A DNA stretch of 58,483 nt from an uncultured Opitutia bacterium (GCA_903900845.1 CAIUOU010000105.1:1-58483); one strand, 5' to 3'; positions 42,601-53,022 are shown, counted from the stretch's first letter. Made by a program: numbers and translations. The notes: a model not told the origin generated them from the sequence alone.

Positions 42601-43943
42601 GGCTTGAGAATGAGGAGGGAAACGCGGCGGTTGCGCTGCGTCTCGAGCAGCGTGGGCGCGGGCGCGGCCTCGTAGGCGGCGTGCGCCTGCTTCAGGACCT
42701 CAAGGGAGCCGACCGCCTGCTGGTTGACCTTGAGCAGGATATCACCGCGCGCGACCCCGGCCACGTCGCCGGGAAATCCCGGCTGCACGCCGATCACGAC
42801 CGCGCCGTCCGTGCCCTCCAGCTGGTTCTCGCGGGCGTAGGTGCGGGAAACGCGACGCACGCTGAGGCCCCACTTCTCCAGCGCCCACTCCTCACCCACC
42901 CGGCTTTCGAGCCGCTCCGTCACGACCGTGAACTCGCGCGTCTCGGCGCCGCGCTTCACCGCGAGACGCAATTCGGACCCGATCGGGCGGCTCGCGACCA
43001 GGTTCTGAATCGGCGGCAACTGCTCGGGAAAGCGCCCGTCGACGCGCGCGCCGTCGATCGACAGCAGGATGTCGCCCGGGCGCAGCCCGGCCTTCGCCGC
43101 CGGCGAGCCCGGGTCGACACTGCTCACGAGCACGCCCGTGTTGAGCGCGAGCGCGTAGAAATTCTCGAGATCCTGCAATGCGCCCGGCACGATCCCGACG
43201 TAACTGCGCACGACGGCCCCGTCCCGCACCAGACTCTCGAGCACCACGCGGGCCGTCGTGGCCGGGATTGCGAACCCGAGGTTGTTGGCGCCGAGATAAC
43301 CGCGCGAAGAGATGCCCACGACCCGCCCGTCGGAGGTGACCAGCGGCCCGCCGGAGTTGCCGGGATTAATGGCGGCGTCGGTCTGCAGCCACGTGTTGAA
43401 CATTCCGGTCTCGTAGCCGTTGATGCCGCGGTTGTCCTCGAAGTAGCGGTTCGGGTTGGAGACGATTCCGCGGGTCACCGTGCGGGTGAGACCATGCGGC
43501 GTGCCGACCGCGTAAACCTCCTGGCCGGGGAAAAGCTTCTCGCTCTCGCCGAAACGCGCCGCGGCGAGCTTGAAGCCCCGCCGCTTCACCTCGTCCATGT
43601 CGAGCCGCAGCACGGCGAGGTCGGTCCAGTGGTCCCAGCCCACCAACCGCGCGCCAACCCGCTCGAGATTTGACAAAGTCACGTTGATCTCGACGGCTCG
43701 GCGGCTGACCACATGGGCGTTGGTCAGCACGACGCCATCCTCCGACATCAGCACGCCGGATCCGAGACTGGAGGTGTACCGGCGGGCGCCGGACTCGAAG
43801 GCGAGCTCCCGCACGTTGATGCTGACGACCGACTCCAGCAGGCGGTTGAAACCGCGGCTCATGGCGGCGCGCGCCTCGCCGACGCAGGCGACGAGGGCCA
43901 GCAGCCGGAGAGCCAAGATTGACCGGGCTGGGAAAGGTTTCAC
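42597..43943 (-). CDS. HtrA/Deg-type periplasmic serine protease
   Basis: About 448 residues from GTG 43943 (GTG 43949 also possible), giving a signal peptide ([18 protein letters not shown]). The trypsin-fold triad is intact: His in VVLTNAHVV, Asp in [10 protein letters not shown], Ser in [10 protein letters not shown]. Two PDZ domains follow ([40 protein letters not shown]). Deg proteases degrade or refold damaged envelope proteins. The start is only 15 bases from the divergent leuS start, so its promoter must lie inside leuS. The next gene is a coupled, inactive relative. Confidence 0.9.
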   Translation of the reverse strand: MKPFPARSILALRLLALVACVGEARAAMSRGFNRLLESVVSINVRELAFESGARRYTSSLGSGVLMSEDGVVLTNAHVVSRRAVEINVTLSNLERVGARLVGWDHWTDLAVLRLDMDEVKRRGFKLAAARFGESEKLFPGQEVYAVGTPHGLTRTVTRGIVSNPNRYFEDNRGINGYETGMFNTWLQTDAAINPGNSGGPLVTSDGRVVGISSRGYLGANNLGFAIPATTARVVLESLVRDGAVVRSYVGIVPGALQDLENFYALALNTGVLVSSVDPGSPAAKAGLRPGDILLSIDGARVDGRFPEQLPPIQNLVASRPIGSELRLAVKRGAETREFTVVTERLESRVGEEWALEKWGLSVRRVSRTYARENQLEGTDGAVVIGVQPGFPGDVAGVARGDILLKVNQQAVGSLEVLKQAHAAYEAAPAPTLLETQRNRRVSLLILKP

Positions 43944-43958
43944 AATCACAAGTTTTCG

Positions 43959-46541
43959 ATGATGGCCACCACCCGCGCAGATTACAACTTCAGGGATCTC
44001 GAGCCGCACTGGCAGGACGCCTGGGAGGCGGCGGGGATCCACCGCGCCGACCACGCGTCTTCGAAACCGAAGTACTACATCCTCGACATGTTTCCCTACC
44101 CCTCGGGGGCTGGGCTCCACATCGGCCACCCGGAGGGCTACACCGCGACCGACATCCTCGCGCGCTACAAGCGGGCCCGTGGCTGCAACGTCCTGCATCC
44201 GATCGGCTGGGACGCGTTCGGCCTGCCGGCGGAGCAGCACGCGGTGAAGACCGGCACGCACCCGGCGTCGAACACCCGCAACAACATCGCCAACTTCAAG
44301 CGCCAGATCCGCTCGCTCGGCTTCTCCTACGACTGGGAGCGCGAGATCGACACGACGGACCCGCGGTACTTCCGGTGGACCCAGTGGATCTTCCTGCAGC
44401 TGTTCAAGCGCGGGCTGGCGTACGTGGACGAGCGCCCGGTGTGGTGGTGCCCGGAGCTCCGCACCGTGCTGGCCAACGAGGAGGTCATCGACGGGCGCAG
44501 CGAGGTCGGCAACTTCCCGGTCGAGCGGCGCAACCTGCGGCAGTGGGTGCTGCGGATCACCGCCTACGCGGAGCGGCTGCTCGCCGACCTGAAGGAGGTG
44601 GACTGGCCTGAATCCACCAAGCGGATGCAGGAGGCATGGATCGGGCGCAGCGAGGGGGCCGAGCTGACCTTTGCGCTGGAAGGCCATCCGGAAGCGTCCC
44701 TGCGGGTGTTCACCACGCGGCCGGACACCCTGTTCGGGTGCACCTACATGGTGCTCGCGCCGGAGCATCCTTTGGTGGACACGATCACCGCGCCGGAGCA
44801 TCGGGACGCCGTGGCGGCCTACCGGAAGGCGGCGGCGGCCAAGAGCGACCTCGAGCGCACGGACCTCGCGAAGGACAAGTCGGGCGTCTTCACCGGCGCG
44901 TTCGCGATCAACCCGATCAACGGCCGCAAGGTTCCGGTCTGGGCGGCGGACTATGTGCTGATGGGCTACGGAACCGGGGCGATCATGGCGGTACCCGCGC
45001 ATGACGAACGCGACCACGAGTTCGCGACGCGCTTCGAGTTGCCGATCATCCGCGTGATCGCGGGGGAAAAAGGCGACGAGCAGCTCCCCTACACCGGCGA
45101 GGGCCGGCTGGTAAACTCCCCGGGGTACGACGGGCTCCCGTGGGAGGAGGCCAAGCGGCGCATGACCGAGGACCTGGCGGGACGCGGCGTCGGCCGCGCG
45201 AGCGTCAATTACAAGTTGCGCGATTGGCTGTTCTCGCGGCAGCGCTACTGGGGAGAGCCGTTCCCGATCGTGTGGGTCACACCGGAGGACTACGCGCGGG
45301 TCGCGGCGCGGCGCGGCGCGGACCTCCCGCCGCAGCCCGTCTCCTATGCGGAGAACGGCCAGGTGTACCACGCGCTTCCTGTGCCCGCCTCCTCGCTGCC
45401 GCTCGAGCTGCCCGAAGTGCAGTCCTATCTGCCCAGCGGCACCGGCGAGAGCCCGCTGGCCAACGAGCATGACTGGGTCGAGGTGTGGCTGAACGCGGTC
45501 ACCGGAAAATCCATACCAGCCTCGCAACCCCGACCCGCCGGCGACGATTGGGTGCGGGCGCGGCGCGAGACCAACACCATGCCGCAGTGGGCCGGATCGT
45601 GCTGGTACTACCTGCGTTTCCTCGACCCCCGGAACGACCGCGACCTGGCGGGCCCGGAGTCGCTTCGTTACTGGGGCGGCCCCGACCTCTACGTGGGCGG
45701 CGCCGAGCACGCCGTGCTCCACCTCCTGTACGCCCGTTTCTGGCATAAGGTCCTGTTCGATCTGGGCGTGGTGCCGGAACCCGAGCCTTTCCGCCGTCTC
45801 TTTCATCAAGGCATCATCCTCGGCGAGGACGGGGAAAAAATGTCCAAGAGCCGCGGCAATGTCGTGAACCCCGACGTGATCATCCAGTCCCACGGCACGG
45901 ACACGCTGCGATTGTACCTGATGTTCCTCGGGCCGCTCGAGGCGATGAAGCCGTGGAATCCCCGCGGCATCGAGGGCGTGCACCGGTTCCTCCAGAAAGT
46001 CTGGCGAGAGCTGGTCGGAGAGGACGGCGGAATGAACGTAAAACTCAGCGCCTCCGACCCCGGAGACGCGGCGGCCATCGATTTGAAGCGCCTGCTGCAC
46101 GAGACGATCCGCAAGGTGGGCGACGACATCGAGGGCCTGCGGTTCAACACCGCGATCTCCCAGATGATGATTTTCGTGAACGCGCTCCAGAAGGCGCCGC
46201 GGATCGAAATCGAGATCGCGCGGACCTTCCTGCGTTTGCTCGCGCCGTTCGCCCCGCACATCGCCGAGGAACTCTGGAGCCGCCTTGGCGGCACGGGATT
46301 CATTCAACAGGCGGGGTGGCCAGTCCACGATCCGAAGCTCCTCGAAAAATCCGAGGTGAAGCTCGTATTCCAGGTCAACGGCAAGTTCCGCGGAGACCAG
46401 TTGGTGCCCGTGGGTACGGCGGAAGCGGAGGCGTTGTCCGCCGCCCGGGCGCACCCCAAGGTGGCCCCACACCTGGATGGGAAGAACCTAGTCCGGGTCA
46501 TTTACGTACCGGGTAAAATCCTGAATCTGGTCGTGGGCTGA
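43959..46541 (+). CDS. leuS: Leucyl-tRNA synthetase
   Basis: 860 residues, normal bacterial length. The class I signature HIGH lies at 54-57 ([20 protein letters not shown]) and KMSKS at about 627-631 ([18 protein letters not shown]). The editing domain is present, with [20 protein letters not shown] and [16 protein letters not shown]. The enzyme charges tRNA-Leu. ATG 43959 or 43962 may start it. Only 9-15 bases separate it from the divergent protease gene. The 241 bases downstream are relatively AT-rich and contain no gene. Confidence 0.98.
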   Translation: MMATTRADYNFRDLEPHWQDAWEAAGIHRADHASSKPKYYILDMFPYPSGAGLHIGHPEGYTATDILARYKRARGCNVLHPIGWDAFGLPAEQHAVKTGTHPASNTRNNIANFKRQIRSLGFSYDWEREIDTTDPRYFRWTQWIFLQLFKRGLAYVDERPVWWCPELRTVLANEEVIDGRSEVGNFPVERRNLRQWVLRITAYAERLLADLKEVDWPESTKRMQEAWIGRSEGAELTFALEGHPEASLRVFTTRPDTLFGCTYMVLAPEHPLVDTITAPEHRDAVAAYRKAAAAKSDLERTDLAKDKSGVFTGAFAINPINGRKVPVWAADYVLMGYGTGAIMAVPAHDERDHEFATRFELPIIRVIAGEKGDEQLPYTGEGRLVNSPGYDGLPWEEAKRRMTEDLAGRGVGRASVNYKLRDWLFSRQRYWGEPFPIVWVTPEDYARVAARRGADLPPQPVSYAENGQVYHALPVPASSLPLELPEVQSYLPSGTGESPLANEHDWVEVWLNAVTGKSIPASQPRPAGDDWVRARRETNTMPQWAGSCWYYLRFLDPRNDRDLAGPESLRYWGGPDLYVGGAEHAVLHLLYARFWHKVLFDLGVVPEPEPFRRLFHQGIILGEDGEKMSKSRGNVVNPDVIIQSHGTDTLRLYLMFLGPLEAMKPWNPRGIEGVHRFLQKVWRELVGEDGGMNVKLSASDPGDAAAIDLKRLLHETIRKVGDDIEGLRFNTAISQMMIFVNALQKAPRIEIEIARTFLRLLAPFAPHIAEELWSRLGGTGFIQQAGWPVHDPKLLEKSEVKLVFQVNGKFRGDQLVPVGTAEAEALSAARAHPKVAPHLDGKNLVRVIYVPGKILNLVVG

Positions 46542-46782
46542 TCGTCCTTGCTCGGCAATTCGACCGAGACGGGAATCCGCGCTTGCGAAAAGTAGGGTGT
46601 TATACCTATCTCGCGGAGTGGAAAATCCTTTTTGCTCAATGCGGCAGGTGGCCTGGCTCAGGCACGCCCAGCCGATCGAGCCTTGCGACACGTTTTCCAG
46701 ATCTTCCGAGCTTTCATAACCTTAGTTAATCGACCTTTCGCTTCGGACCCAGCGCCCATCGGGAAGCACATCCAAAATAAAA

Positions 46783-48042
46783 ATGAAAAAGATTACCCTC
46801 CAAGGCGTGGTGCTCGCGGTCTCCTCCATCGCGGCTATCGCGCAGGCACCAAAGATGTCCGATGCCCAAACGGCTGAGGTCCAAAAGGCTGCTCAATCCG
46901 GAAACGCAGCGGCGGTCGCGAAGATTGCCGCCCAGAATCCGTCGTTAGCCACAGCCATCGCCCAGACCGCCGCGCAGGCGAACCCCGAGGCCGCGGGCCG
47001 CCTCGCGGCCGCCGTCACCTCCGTGGTTCCCTCAGCCGCTGCGTCCATCGCGACCTCCGTCTTCAACGCCACGCCGCCGCCCTCCTCGGCTCCCAGCCAG
47101 ACCGGCAGTCTTTCCCCCGAAGTGGTGGCGCAGGTGCAGCAGGCCGCCCGCTCCGGAGACACCACGGGAGTAACCGATATTGTGGGCCAAAACCCGCAAG
47201 CCGCGGCGGCGATCGCCGAAATAGCGGCGCAGGCCAACCCTTCCGCCGCGGCAGTAATTGCCTCGGCGATCACCCTGGTCGCACCCAGCTCCGCCGCAGG
47301 GATAGCCGCGTCCGTCGCGACGGCGGTCCCAGCCTCGGCCGCAGCCGTGGCTCAGAGCGTCGCAACCGCCGCCCCGACCTCGGCTTCAGCCGTGGCGGCC
47401 GCCGTGGTACTCGCGATTCCGAATCAGGCGGTAGCCATTACCACGGCCGTTATTGCCTCCGCGCCCAGTCAGACGGCGGCCATCGTCGCAACCGTGGCAA
47501 CTTCCTCGCCCGCGCAGGCGGGGGCCGTTGCCGCAGCCGCCGCCCGCGGCAATCCGAGCCAGGCGGCCGCGGTGGTCGCGGCCGTGGCTGCAGGCTCGCC
47601 CGCCGCAGCCGCTAGCGTGGCGAGCGCGGTGGCCTCGGCTGTCCCGGCGCAGGCCGCGGCGGTGGTCGCGACCGTTTCTGCCATGGCTTCCTCCCAGACC
47701 ACCGCTGCCGTGACTTCCGCCGTCGCCGCCGCCACGAATCAAACTACCTCGGCGATGACCGCTGCGGCGGCGGCGGTGCCGGCCAGCGTCACCCAGACCG
47801 CGAGCCAAACAGCCTCCTCGGCCGCAACCGGCGCAATCTCCCAGTCCGCAGCCGCCACAACGGCGGTGCAGCAGGTCTCTTCCGCGGGAGCGCAGACCGT
47901 GGCCGCCCAGGCGGCCGGCGGTCAGGCGCCGCAGGCGGGTGGAAACCCCAATCCTCCCGCGAATCCCCAAGGTAACGGCCCGCCCGCGACGGTTCCCGCC
48001 AACCTGCCGGTCGAGTTCACCGTCAGCCGTTCAACTCTCTGA
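46783..48042 (+). CDS. Exported Ala-rich protein built of 15-residue repeats
   Basis: 419 residues with signal peptide (ITLQGVVLAVSSIAAIAQA). Residues of about 28-95 and 112-180 are two copies of a larger module (AEVQKAAQSGNAAAVAKIAA and AQVQQAARSGDTTGVTDIVG; AAQANPEAA and AAQANPSAA). Then about nine tandem 15-residue units run from about 189 to 325, for example AVAAAVVLAIPNQAV, AITTAVIASAPSQTA and AIVATVATSSPAQAG. The tail is Pro/Gly/Asn-rich. No family was recognised. The preceding 241 bases are AT-rich and probably hold the promoter. As first gene before polysaccharide export genes, it may be a surface or periplasmic structural component. Confidence 0.85.
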   Translation: MKKITLQGVVLAVSSIAAIAQAPKMSDAQTAEVQKAAQSGNAAAVAKIAAQNPSLATAIAQTAAQANPEAAGRLAAAVTSVVPSAAASIATSVFNATPPPSSAPSQTGSLSPEVVAQVQQAARSGDTTGVTDIVGQNPQAAAAIAEIAAQANPSAAAVIASAITLVAPSSAAGIAASVATAVPASAAAVAQSVATAAPTSASAVAAAVVLAIPNQAVAITTAVIASAPSQTAAIVATVATSSPAQAGAVAAAAARGNPSQAAAVVAAVAAGSPAAAASVASAVASAVPAQAAAVVATVSAMASSQTTAAVTSAVAAATNQTTSAMTAAAAAVPASVTQTASQTASSAATGAISQSAAATTAVQQVSSAGAQTVAAQAAGGQAPQAGGNPNPPANPQGNGPPATVPANLPVEFTVSRSTL

Positions 48043-48073
48043 AGTGAGGTTTTGATCCCCCGCCGAGATCCGA

Positions 48074-49240
48074 ATGAGGGCCCTCCGCAGACCGCTTCTC
48101 CTTTTTTCAATGGTGGCCTTGGCCTCCGCCCCATCCTCGCACGCCCTGGTTTCGCTCGATGACGGAAAGCAAAAGATCTTTGTGAACTTCGGCGCTTCCG
48201 TGACCGAAGACTCGAACGTCTTCATGAGCAGCGAAAACCGCCGCGACCTTATTTGGGGCACGTCCTTTGCCGCGGAATACACGCGTCGCAGCGGCTGGAT
48301 CGGCGTCAACGCGGGGATGACGGTCGACTCCTCACGTTTCTCCGACCTGCGAGACCAGGATTTCGACAACCCCGCCTTCCGCCTCGAACTCCTGAAACAG
48401 GGAGGCCGAACGACCGGCTCGCTGAACTTCTCGGCTTCACGCGAGAGCCGGGCCGACGCCTCGGTGAACACCCGAAGCACTTACTGGAGCATCCCCGTCG
48501 GGCTGAGTCTCCGGTACCCACTGGCGGGGGCTTACACCCTTGGTTCCAGCTTAAACTACTCCGCCAAGGACTACCTCGACGAGAAGGCGTTCGCCAGCCT
48601 GCGCACCTTCAGCACCTCGCTGGATATGATCCGTATCTTGAGCAGCGTTCGAGAGGCTTACGCCGGCTACCGCTACCGCTTAAGTGAGACCTCCCGGGAG
48701 ACTTCGAGTACGGACCACGCCCTGTCGATGGGTCTGAGCGGAAAGCTCATCCGTGGCTTGCAGGGGAACCTGCGCGCCGGCCTGCAAACCCGCGGCTCCA
48801 CCGGGCGCGCGCCCGGCAACGACCGCTTCACTTCGTGGTTCGCGAGCGGCTCCACCTCCTACGACATTTCCCGCAAGCTGCGGGTGACGAGCTCGCTATC
48901 CAAGGACTTCTCGACCACCGCGACCGATGACGTCGTGGACACCGCCAACCTCTCGGCGTCGGTGCGGTACTCCGCCACAGCCAAGCTCAGCGTCGCTTTC
49001 AACTCCAGCTACGGGGAAAGTTCGTACATCGGCCAGGCGGCCGCCAATCTTCCGCCCGGTGCCGTGGGGGGCACTGTCCGGAAAGACCGGTTCATCAACT
49101 CCGACCTGTCCGTTTCCTATACGCTCAACGAGCACCTTCAAGCAGCCGCCACCTACACCCAGTTCTTCAACTATTCGACGTCCGGCTCGGCTGATTTCAC
49201 CCGTTCAACCTGGAACGCGAACGTTTCCTCACGCTGGTGA
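48074..49240 (+). CDS. Outer-membrane beta-barrel protein of polysaccharide locus
   Basis: 388 residues with signal peptide (LLLFSMVALASAPSSHA). The mature chain alternates polar and hydrophobic residues throughout (VNFGASVTEDSNVFMSSENR, TYWSIPVGLSLRYPLAGAYT, LQAAATYTQFFNYSTSG). It ends in tryptophan (NVSSRW), a sign of outer-membrane barrels. It resembles the BBP2-type barrels often placed next to exosortase/EPS genes. The start follows the repeat-protein gene by 31 bases and the stop overlaps the GTG of the Wza-like gene by four, so the genes form one operon. Possibly a polysaccharide exit pore or receptor. Confidence 0.82.
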   Translation: MRALRRPLLLFSMVALASAPSSHALVSLDDGKQKIFVNFGASVTEDSNVFMSSENRRDLIWGTSFAAEYTRRSGWIGVNAGMTVDSSRFSDLRDQDFDNPAFRLELLKQGGRTTGSLNFSASRESRADASVNTRSTYWSIPVGLSLRYPLAGAYTLGSSLNYSAKDYLDEKAFASLRTFSTSLDMIRILSSVREAYAGYRYRLSETSRETSSTDHALSMGLSGKLIRGLQGNLRAGLQTRGSTGRAPGNDRFTSWFASGSTSYDISRKLRVTSSLSKDFSTTATDDVVDTANLSASVRYSATAKLSVAFNSSYGESSYIGQAAANLPPGAVGGTVRKDRFINSDLSVSYTLNEHLQAAATYTQFFNYSTSGSADFTRSTWNANVSSRW

Positions 49241-49875
49241 CACCCCGCATGCTCCGTCGCTCCCTCCTGCTCGCCCTCACCGCTGTCACGCTTTTCGCCT
49301 CCCAGGCGCACGCGCAGGGCCAGACCGGTAGTCCTGCCCAGAAGCTCGCCTCACCCTACCGCATCTCGCGCGGGGACCGAGTCTCCGTGTCGGTGCTGGG
49401 CGAATCGGATCTCAAGGTTGCGGGTGCGCGGGTAGAGCCGGTCGGCACCATCAATCTTGTCCTAATTAAGGAGGTACGTCTCGCGGGACTCACGATCCCT
49501 GAAGCCGAGGCTGCCGTGGCCAAGGCTTACCAGGATGGGAAGTTCCTGCGCAGCCCGCGCGTGAACATCACCGTCGACGAGTACACGCCGCGCACCGTGA
49601 TTGTGAGCGGCAAGGTAAACATCCAAGGCCGCCAGGATCTCCCGCCGAACGCGGAGTTCACCATCAAGGATCTCATCTTCAAGGCCGGCGGCTTCACCGA
49701 CACGGCGCGGAGCTCAGCCGTGAAGGTCACCCGCACGCTGCCGGACGGCACCCAGCAGTTCTTCATCCTCGACGTCGAGAGCGGCATCAAGGGCCGCACC
49801 AACGCCAACACGAAGGATGCCAACTTCGTGCTCGAGCCCGACGACATGGTCTACGTGCCCGAGAAGATTATCTGA
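49237..49875 (+). CDS. Wza-like polysaccharide export protein
   Basis: 212 residues from GTG 49237 (overlapping the previous stop) or ATG 49249. After a signal peptide (LLLALTAVTLFASQAHAQ), the Poly_export domain starts YRISRGDRVSVSVLGESDLK, with VEPVGTINLVLIKEVRLAGL. SLBB-like parts follow (PRTVIVSGKVNIQGRQDLPP, LEPDDMVYVPEKII). No lipobox cysteine is seen and the protein is shorter than Wza (about 380), as in many non-enteric export proteins. It would form the periplasmic/outer-membrane channel with the kinase encoded next, 11 bases later. Confidence 0.9.
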   Translation: MTPRMLRRSLLLALTAVTLFASQAHAQGQTGSPAQKLASPYRISRGDRVSVSVLGESDLKVAGARVEPVGTINLVLIKEVRLAGLTIPEAEAAVAKAYQDGKFLRSPRVNITVDEYTPRTVIVSGKVNIQGRQDLPPNAEFTIKDLIFKAGGFTDTARSSAVKVTRTLPDGTQQFFILDVESGIKGRTNANTKDANFVLEPDDMVYVPEKII

Positions 49876-49886
49876 CCACGCGTTCC

Positions 49887-52046
49887 ATGGCCGAGACCTC
49901 CCCCAAAGCCAAGCCGGCGCCCGCCCACCATACGGGAGACGACGTCGTCGAGCGAAGGACGCTGCGCGACTACTTCATCATCCTGCGGGAACGCTCCTGG
50001 ATCGCCCTGCCGCTCGCCCTGCTGATCTCGATCGGCTACGGCTACCGGGCGATGCAGGCCACGCCGCTGTTTTCCTCGCGGGCCACGATGCAGTTCGAGA
50101 AACCCGACACCGTGGTCGCGATCCAGGGCGTGGTGGACACGACGGTGAGGTCCGATGTCGACATGAACACGCACCTCGAAGTTCTCCGCAGCTCGATGCT
50201 CGCGGCCGAGGTGCGCGCGGCTTTGACGCCCGAGGAGCAGCTCATCCTCAAGCGTGCCGGCCTGAAACGTAACCCACCGGGAACCGATCCGGCGAATGTG
50301 GCCGTCGACCTGGGCTCGATGTCAGCCATCCCCTCGCGGGCCAGCTATATCATCAGCATCAACGTCACCCACCAGGATCCGGAGTCGGCCGCCGTCATCG
50401 CGAACAAGTACGTGGACTCGTTCATGCGCTATCTGTTCACGAAGGGAAACTCCGGGAACCAGACGGCGGTGCAATTCCTGACGACCCAAGCCGAGAGGCT
50501 GCGCCTCGAGTCGGAGGAGGCTAATCAGGTGCTGCAAAGGTATATGAAGGCGAAGAACCTGCTCTCGCTCGACAGTTCGACCAATCTGGTGACGGAGCAG
50601 TTCAAGCGCGCAGCCGCGCACCAGGAGGAATGCCGTTTCCGGCTGGCACAGGCCGACGAAAAGGTCCGGCAGATCGCCTCCTTCCAAGCCGCCAACCTGA
50701 ACCTGCTCGAGATCGCCGAGATCGGTTCCCACGTCATGGTCGCGCCGCTGAACAACCAGCTCGTGCGCCTCCGCCAGGAACTTAACCTGCTCGCGGAGCG
50801 CTATCTCGACCTGCACCCGTCAATTCTGGCCAAAAACAGCGAGATAGCCGTCACGGAGAGCGATCTCAACCGCGCCATCATCCAGGCGGTGGCCGAACTG
50901 CGCACCCGTCAGGCCGAGGCGCAGCAGAGCCTCCGCATGGCGGAGAGAGATTATGCCCGCGCGGAAAAGGCGCAACTCGACCTCACCGAGACCAGCATCG
51001 CCTACAGCAGCCTGAAGACGGAGGCGGACACAAAGGAGCAGAATTACCGTTCGATTCTCGCCCGCCTGAACGACACCAAGACCGTCAAGAACATCGAGAA
51101 CGTCCCGGTGCGGCCGCTTGACCGGGCCACGGTCAATCCCACGCCCTTCGCGCCCAACAAGGCCCAGATCACCAAGACCAGCATCGGCATCGGGGTGATC
51201 GTCTTTCTGGTCGTGGCGGTAGGACTGAGCTTCATCGACGACCGCATCAAAAGCGCTTGGGATGTCGAGTCATTCATCGGGGCCGACCTGCTCGGCATCG
51301 TCCCGGATCTTAGTTCGACCAAGAACAACGAGAGACACACCCTGCTGACCCAGGAGCGGCAGGATCTGGGGGCGGAGGCGTTTCTCGGCGTCTACAGCTC
51401 GATCAAGATCCGCTCCAAACTGGATTTCCCGAAGTCCATCCTGATCACCAGCACCATTCCGGGCGAGGGTAAGACCATCGTCTCGTGCAACGTGGCGGGG
51501 AGCTTCGCCCGTCACGGCAGGAAAACACTGCTGGTGGACTGCGATTTGCGCCGCCCGATGATTCATCGGCACTTCGCCCAGGAAAACGATGCGGGCATCA
51601 TCAAGTGGTACGAGGCCGGGGCGCAGATTGGCCGCAACCTCGACAAAAGCCCCGACCTCGGAATCTTGAGCGTCGCCCCGAACCTGTGGTTGTTGCGTTC
51701 GGGCGGCCGTTCCAAGAGCCCCACCGCCATCCTTGAGGATCCCGCCTACGCCACCCTGTTCAACACCCTGAAGCAGTCGTTCGATGTCATCATCATCGAT
51801 TCACCGCCGCTGGGCGCGGTCACCGACGCTATGCTGATCGCCAGCCGTAGCGACGAGGTCATCTACGTCTGCCGTTTCAATCGTGCTTACCGGAAGCACA
51901 TCCGCCTATACATGCGCTCGCTGCGCGACGGGAAGAACGAGGTGCTGGGCGTTATCCTGAACGGCATCTCGCACCGCCGTATCGAGTACTACTCAAGCTA
52001 CCGGTACTACCGGAGCTACAAGAAATACTACGGTTCGCAGTCCTGA
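49887..52046 (+). CDS. Wzc-like chain-length regulator and BY-type tyrosine kinase
   Basis: 719 residues. A Wzz/GumC domain follows the first membrane helix (SWIALPLALLISIGYGYRAM), with a long periplasmic coiled coil (about 190-390). A second helix (IGIGVIVFLVVAVGLSFIDD) leads to a cytoplasmic P-loop kinase with Walker A IPGEGKTIVSC (about 525), A' LLVDCDLRRP and B VIIIDSPPLG. The C-terminus is a tyrosine cluster (EYYSSYRYYRSYKKYYGSQ), the autophosphorylation tail. Such proteins set polymer length and control export. No glycosyltransferase, polymerase or flippase gene is nearby, so synthesis is encoded elsewhere. Confidence 0.95.
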   Translation: MAETSPKAKPAPAHHTGDDVVERRTLRDYFIILRERSWIALPLALLISIGYGYRAMQATPLFSSRATMQFEKPDTVVAIQGVVDTTVRSDVDMNTHLEVLRSSMLAAEVRAALTPEEQLILKRAGLKRNPPGTDPANVAVDLGSMSAIPSRASYIISINVTHQDPESAAVIANKYVDSFMRYLFTKGNSGNQTAVQFLTTQAERLRLESEEANQVLQRYMKAKNLLSLDSSTNLVTEQFKRAAAHQEECRFRLAQADEKVRQIASFQAANLNLLEIAEIGSHVMVAPLNNQLVRLRQELNLLAERYLDLHPSILAKNSEIAVTESDLNRAIIQAVAELRTRQAEAQQSLRMAERDYARAEKAQLDLTETSIAYSSLKTEADTKEQNYRSILARLNDTKTVKNIENVPVRPLDRATVNPTPFAPNKAQITKTSIGIGVIVFLVVAVGLSFIDDRIKSAWDVESFIGADLLGIVPDLSSTKNNERHTLLTQERQDLGAEAFLGVYSSIKIRSKLDFPKSILITSTIPGEGKTIVSCNVAGSFARHGRKTLLVDCDLRRPMIHRHFAQENDAGIIKWYEAGAQIGRNLDKSPDLGILSVAPNLWLLRSGGRSKSPTAILEDPAYATLFNTLKQSFDVIIIDSPPLGAVTDAMLIASRSDEVIYVCRFNRAYRKHIRLYMRSLRDGKNEVLGVILNGISHRRIEYYSSYRYYRSYKKYYGSQS

Positions 52047-52122
52047 AGCCGGGTCCGGCACGCGGCGCCACCGGTACATTTTCGAGCTTCAACCGGCCCC
52101 GCCTGGCTGCACACTTTCAGCC

Positions 52123-52971
52123 GTGGCTTCAGCCTCCGCCTTCCTGCCCGCCGGCTTCGACCCCAGGCGCCCGGTCGCCCTGATCGCCGGTCAGGGTCTC
52201 TACCCACAGTTGATGGCGGCGGCGGTCCTCCGGGCGGGCTCCCCCCTGCGGCTGGTCGCCTTCGAGGAGGAGACGTCCCACGAACTCGTCGACTCCGTAC
52301 CCGAGGACCACCGTCGAATCCTGAAGGTCGGCCAACTCGGCCACATGCTTCGCGCCCTGCGCGACTTCGACGCCGGTTATGCCGTCATGGCCGGCCAGAT
52401 CACCCCGCGGAAGCTCTTCAGCGGTCTCCATCCCGATCTCAAGGCCGCGACCCTGCTTCTTTCGCTCAGGCGCCGCAACGCCGAGACCATCTTCGGGGCC
52501 ATCGCCAAGGAAATCGAGGCCCTCGGCGTCACCCTGCTCGACGCTCGCAGCTTCCTCGACGCGCACCTCGCCACGCCCGGCTGCATGACCGGGGGGCGCT
52601 TTTCGATCGGGGACGATTATGTGGACCACGGCGTGCAGATCGCCCGCGAGTGCGCGCGCCTCGACATCGGCCAGGGATGCGTCGTCCGCGAGGGCACCGT
52701 ACTCGCGGTGGAGGCGTTCGAGGGAACCGATGAGATGATCCGCCGCGCCGGCACTTTCCGCCCCAAGGGCGCCCTTTTCGTGAAAACGGTTAAGCCGGCG
52801 CAGGACTGGCGTTTCGATGTGCCCTGCTTCGGGCAGCGCACGCTTGAGACCATGCGCGAAGCAGGCATCGGCGCCGCCGCGCTTGAATCGGGCCGAGTGC
52901 TGATCCTCGACCGTCCCGCGGTGCTGAAGCAGGCGAAGGCATGGGACATTGACCTGCTCGGGTTCGCCTGA
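52123..52971 (+). CDS. lpxI: UDP-2,3-diacylglucosamine pyrophosphatase LpxI
   Basis: 282 residues from GTG 52123. The LpxI (DUF1009) family is recognised by VALIAGQGLYPQLMAAAV, GYAVMAGQITPRKLF, GQGCVVREGTVLAVEAFEGT and FVKTVKPAQDWRFDVPCFG. It hydrolyses UDP-2,3-diacylglucosamine to lipid X in lipid A synthesis, replacing LpxH. This supports an LPS-bearing Gram-negative cell. It stands 76 bases downstream of the kinase gene. Confidence 0.92.
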   Translation: MASASAFLPAGFDPRRPVALIAGQGLYPQLMAAAVLRAGSPLRLVAFEEETSHELVDSVPEDHRRILKVGQLGHMLRALRDFDAGYAVMAGQITPRKLFSGLHPDLKAATLLLSLRRRNAETIFGAIAKEIEALGVTLLDARSFLDAHLATPGCMTGGRFSIGDDYVDHGVQIARECARLDIGQGCVVREGTVLAVEAFEGTDEMIRRAGTFRPKGALFVKTVKPAQDWRFDVPCFGQRTLETMREAGIGAAALESGRVLILDRPAVLKQAKAWDIDLLGFA

Positions 52972-53022
52972 GGCCAGGCCGGCGCGCTTGCAGCGGAACG
53001 CGACCGAGACAAAATTAACCTG

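Noticed and set aside
43950-46472. Very long minus-strand frame upstream of the HtrA protease
   Set aside because: It is the antisense shadow of leuS, a common effect of high GC third positions.
46542-46782. Sigma-70 promoter before the Ala-rich repeat gene
   Set aside because: The stretch is AT-rich, but no -35/-10 pair with acceptable spacing could be chosen with confidence.
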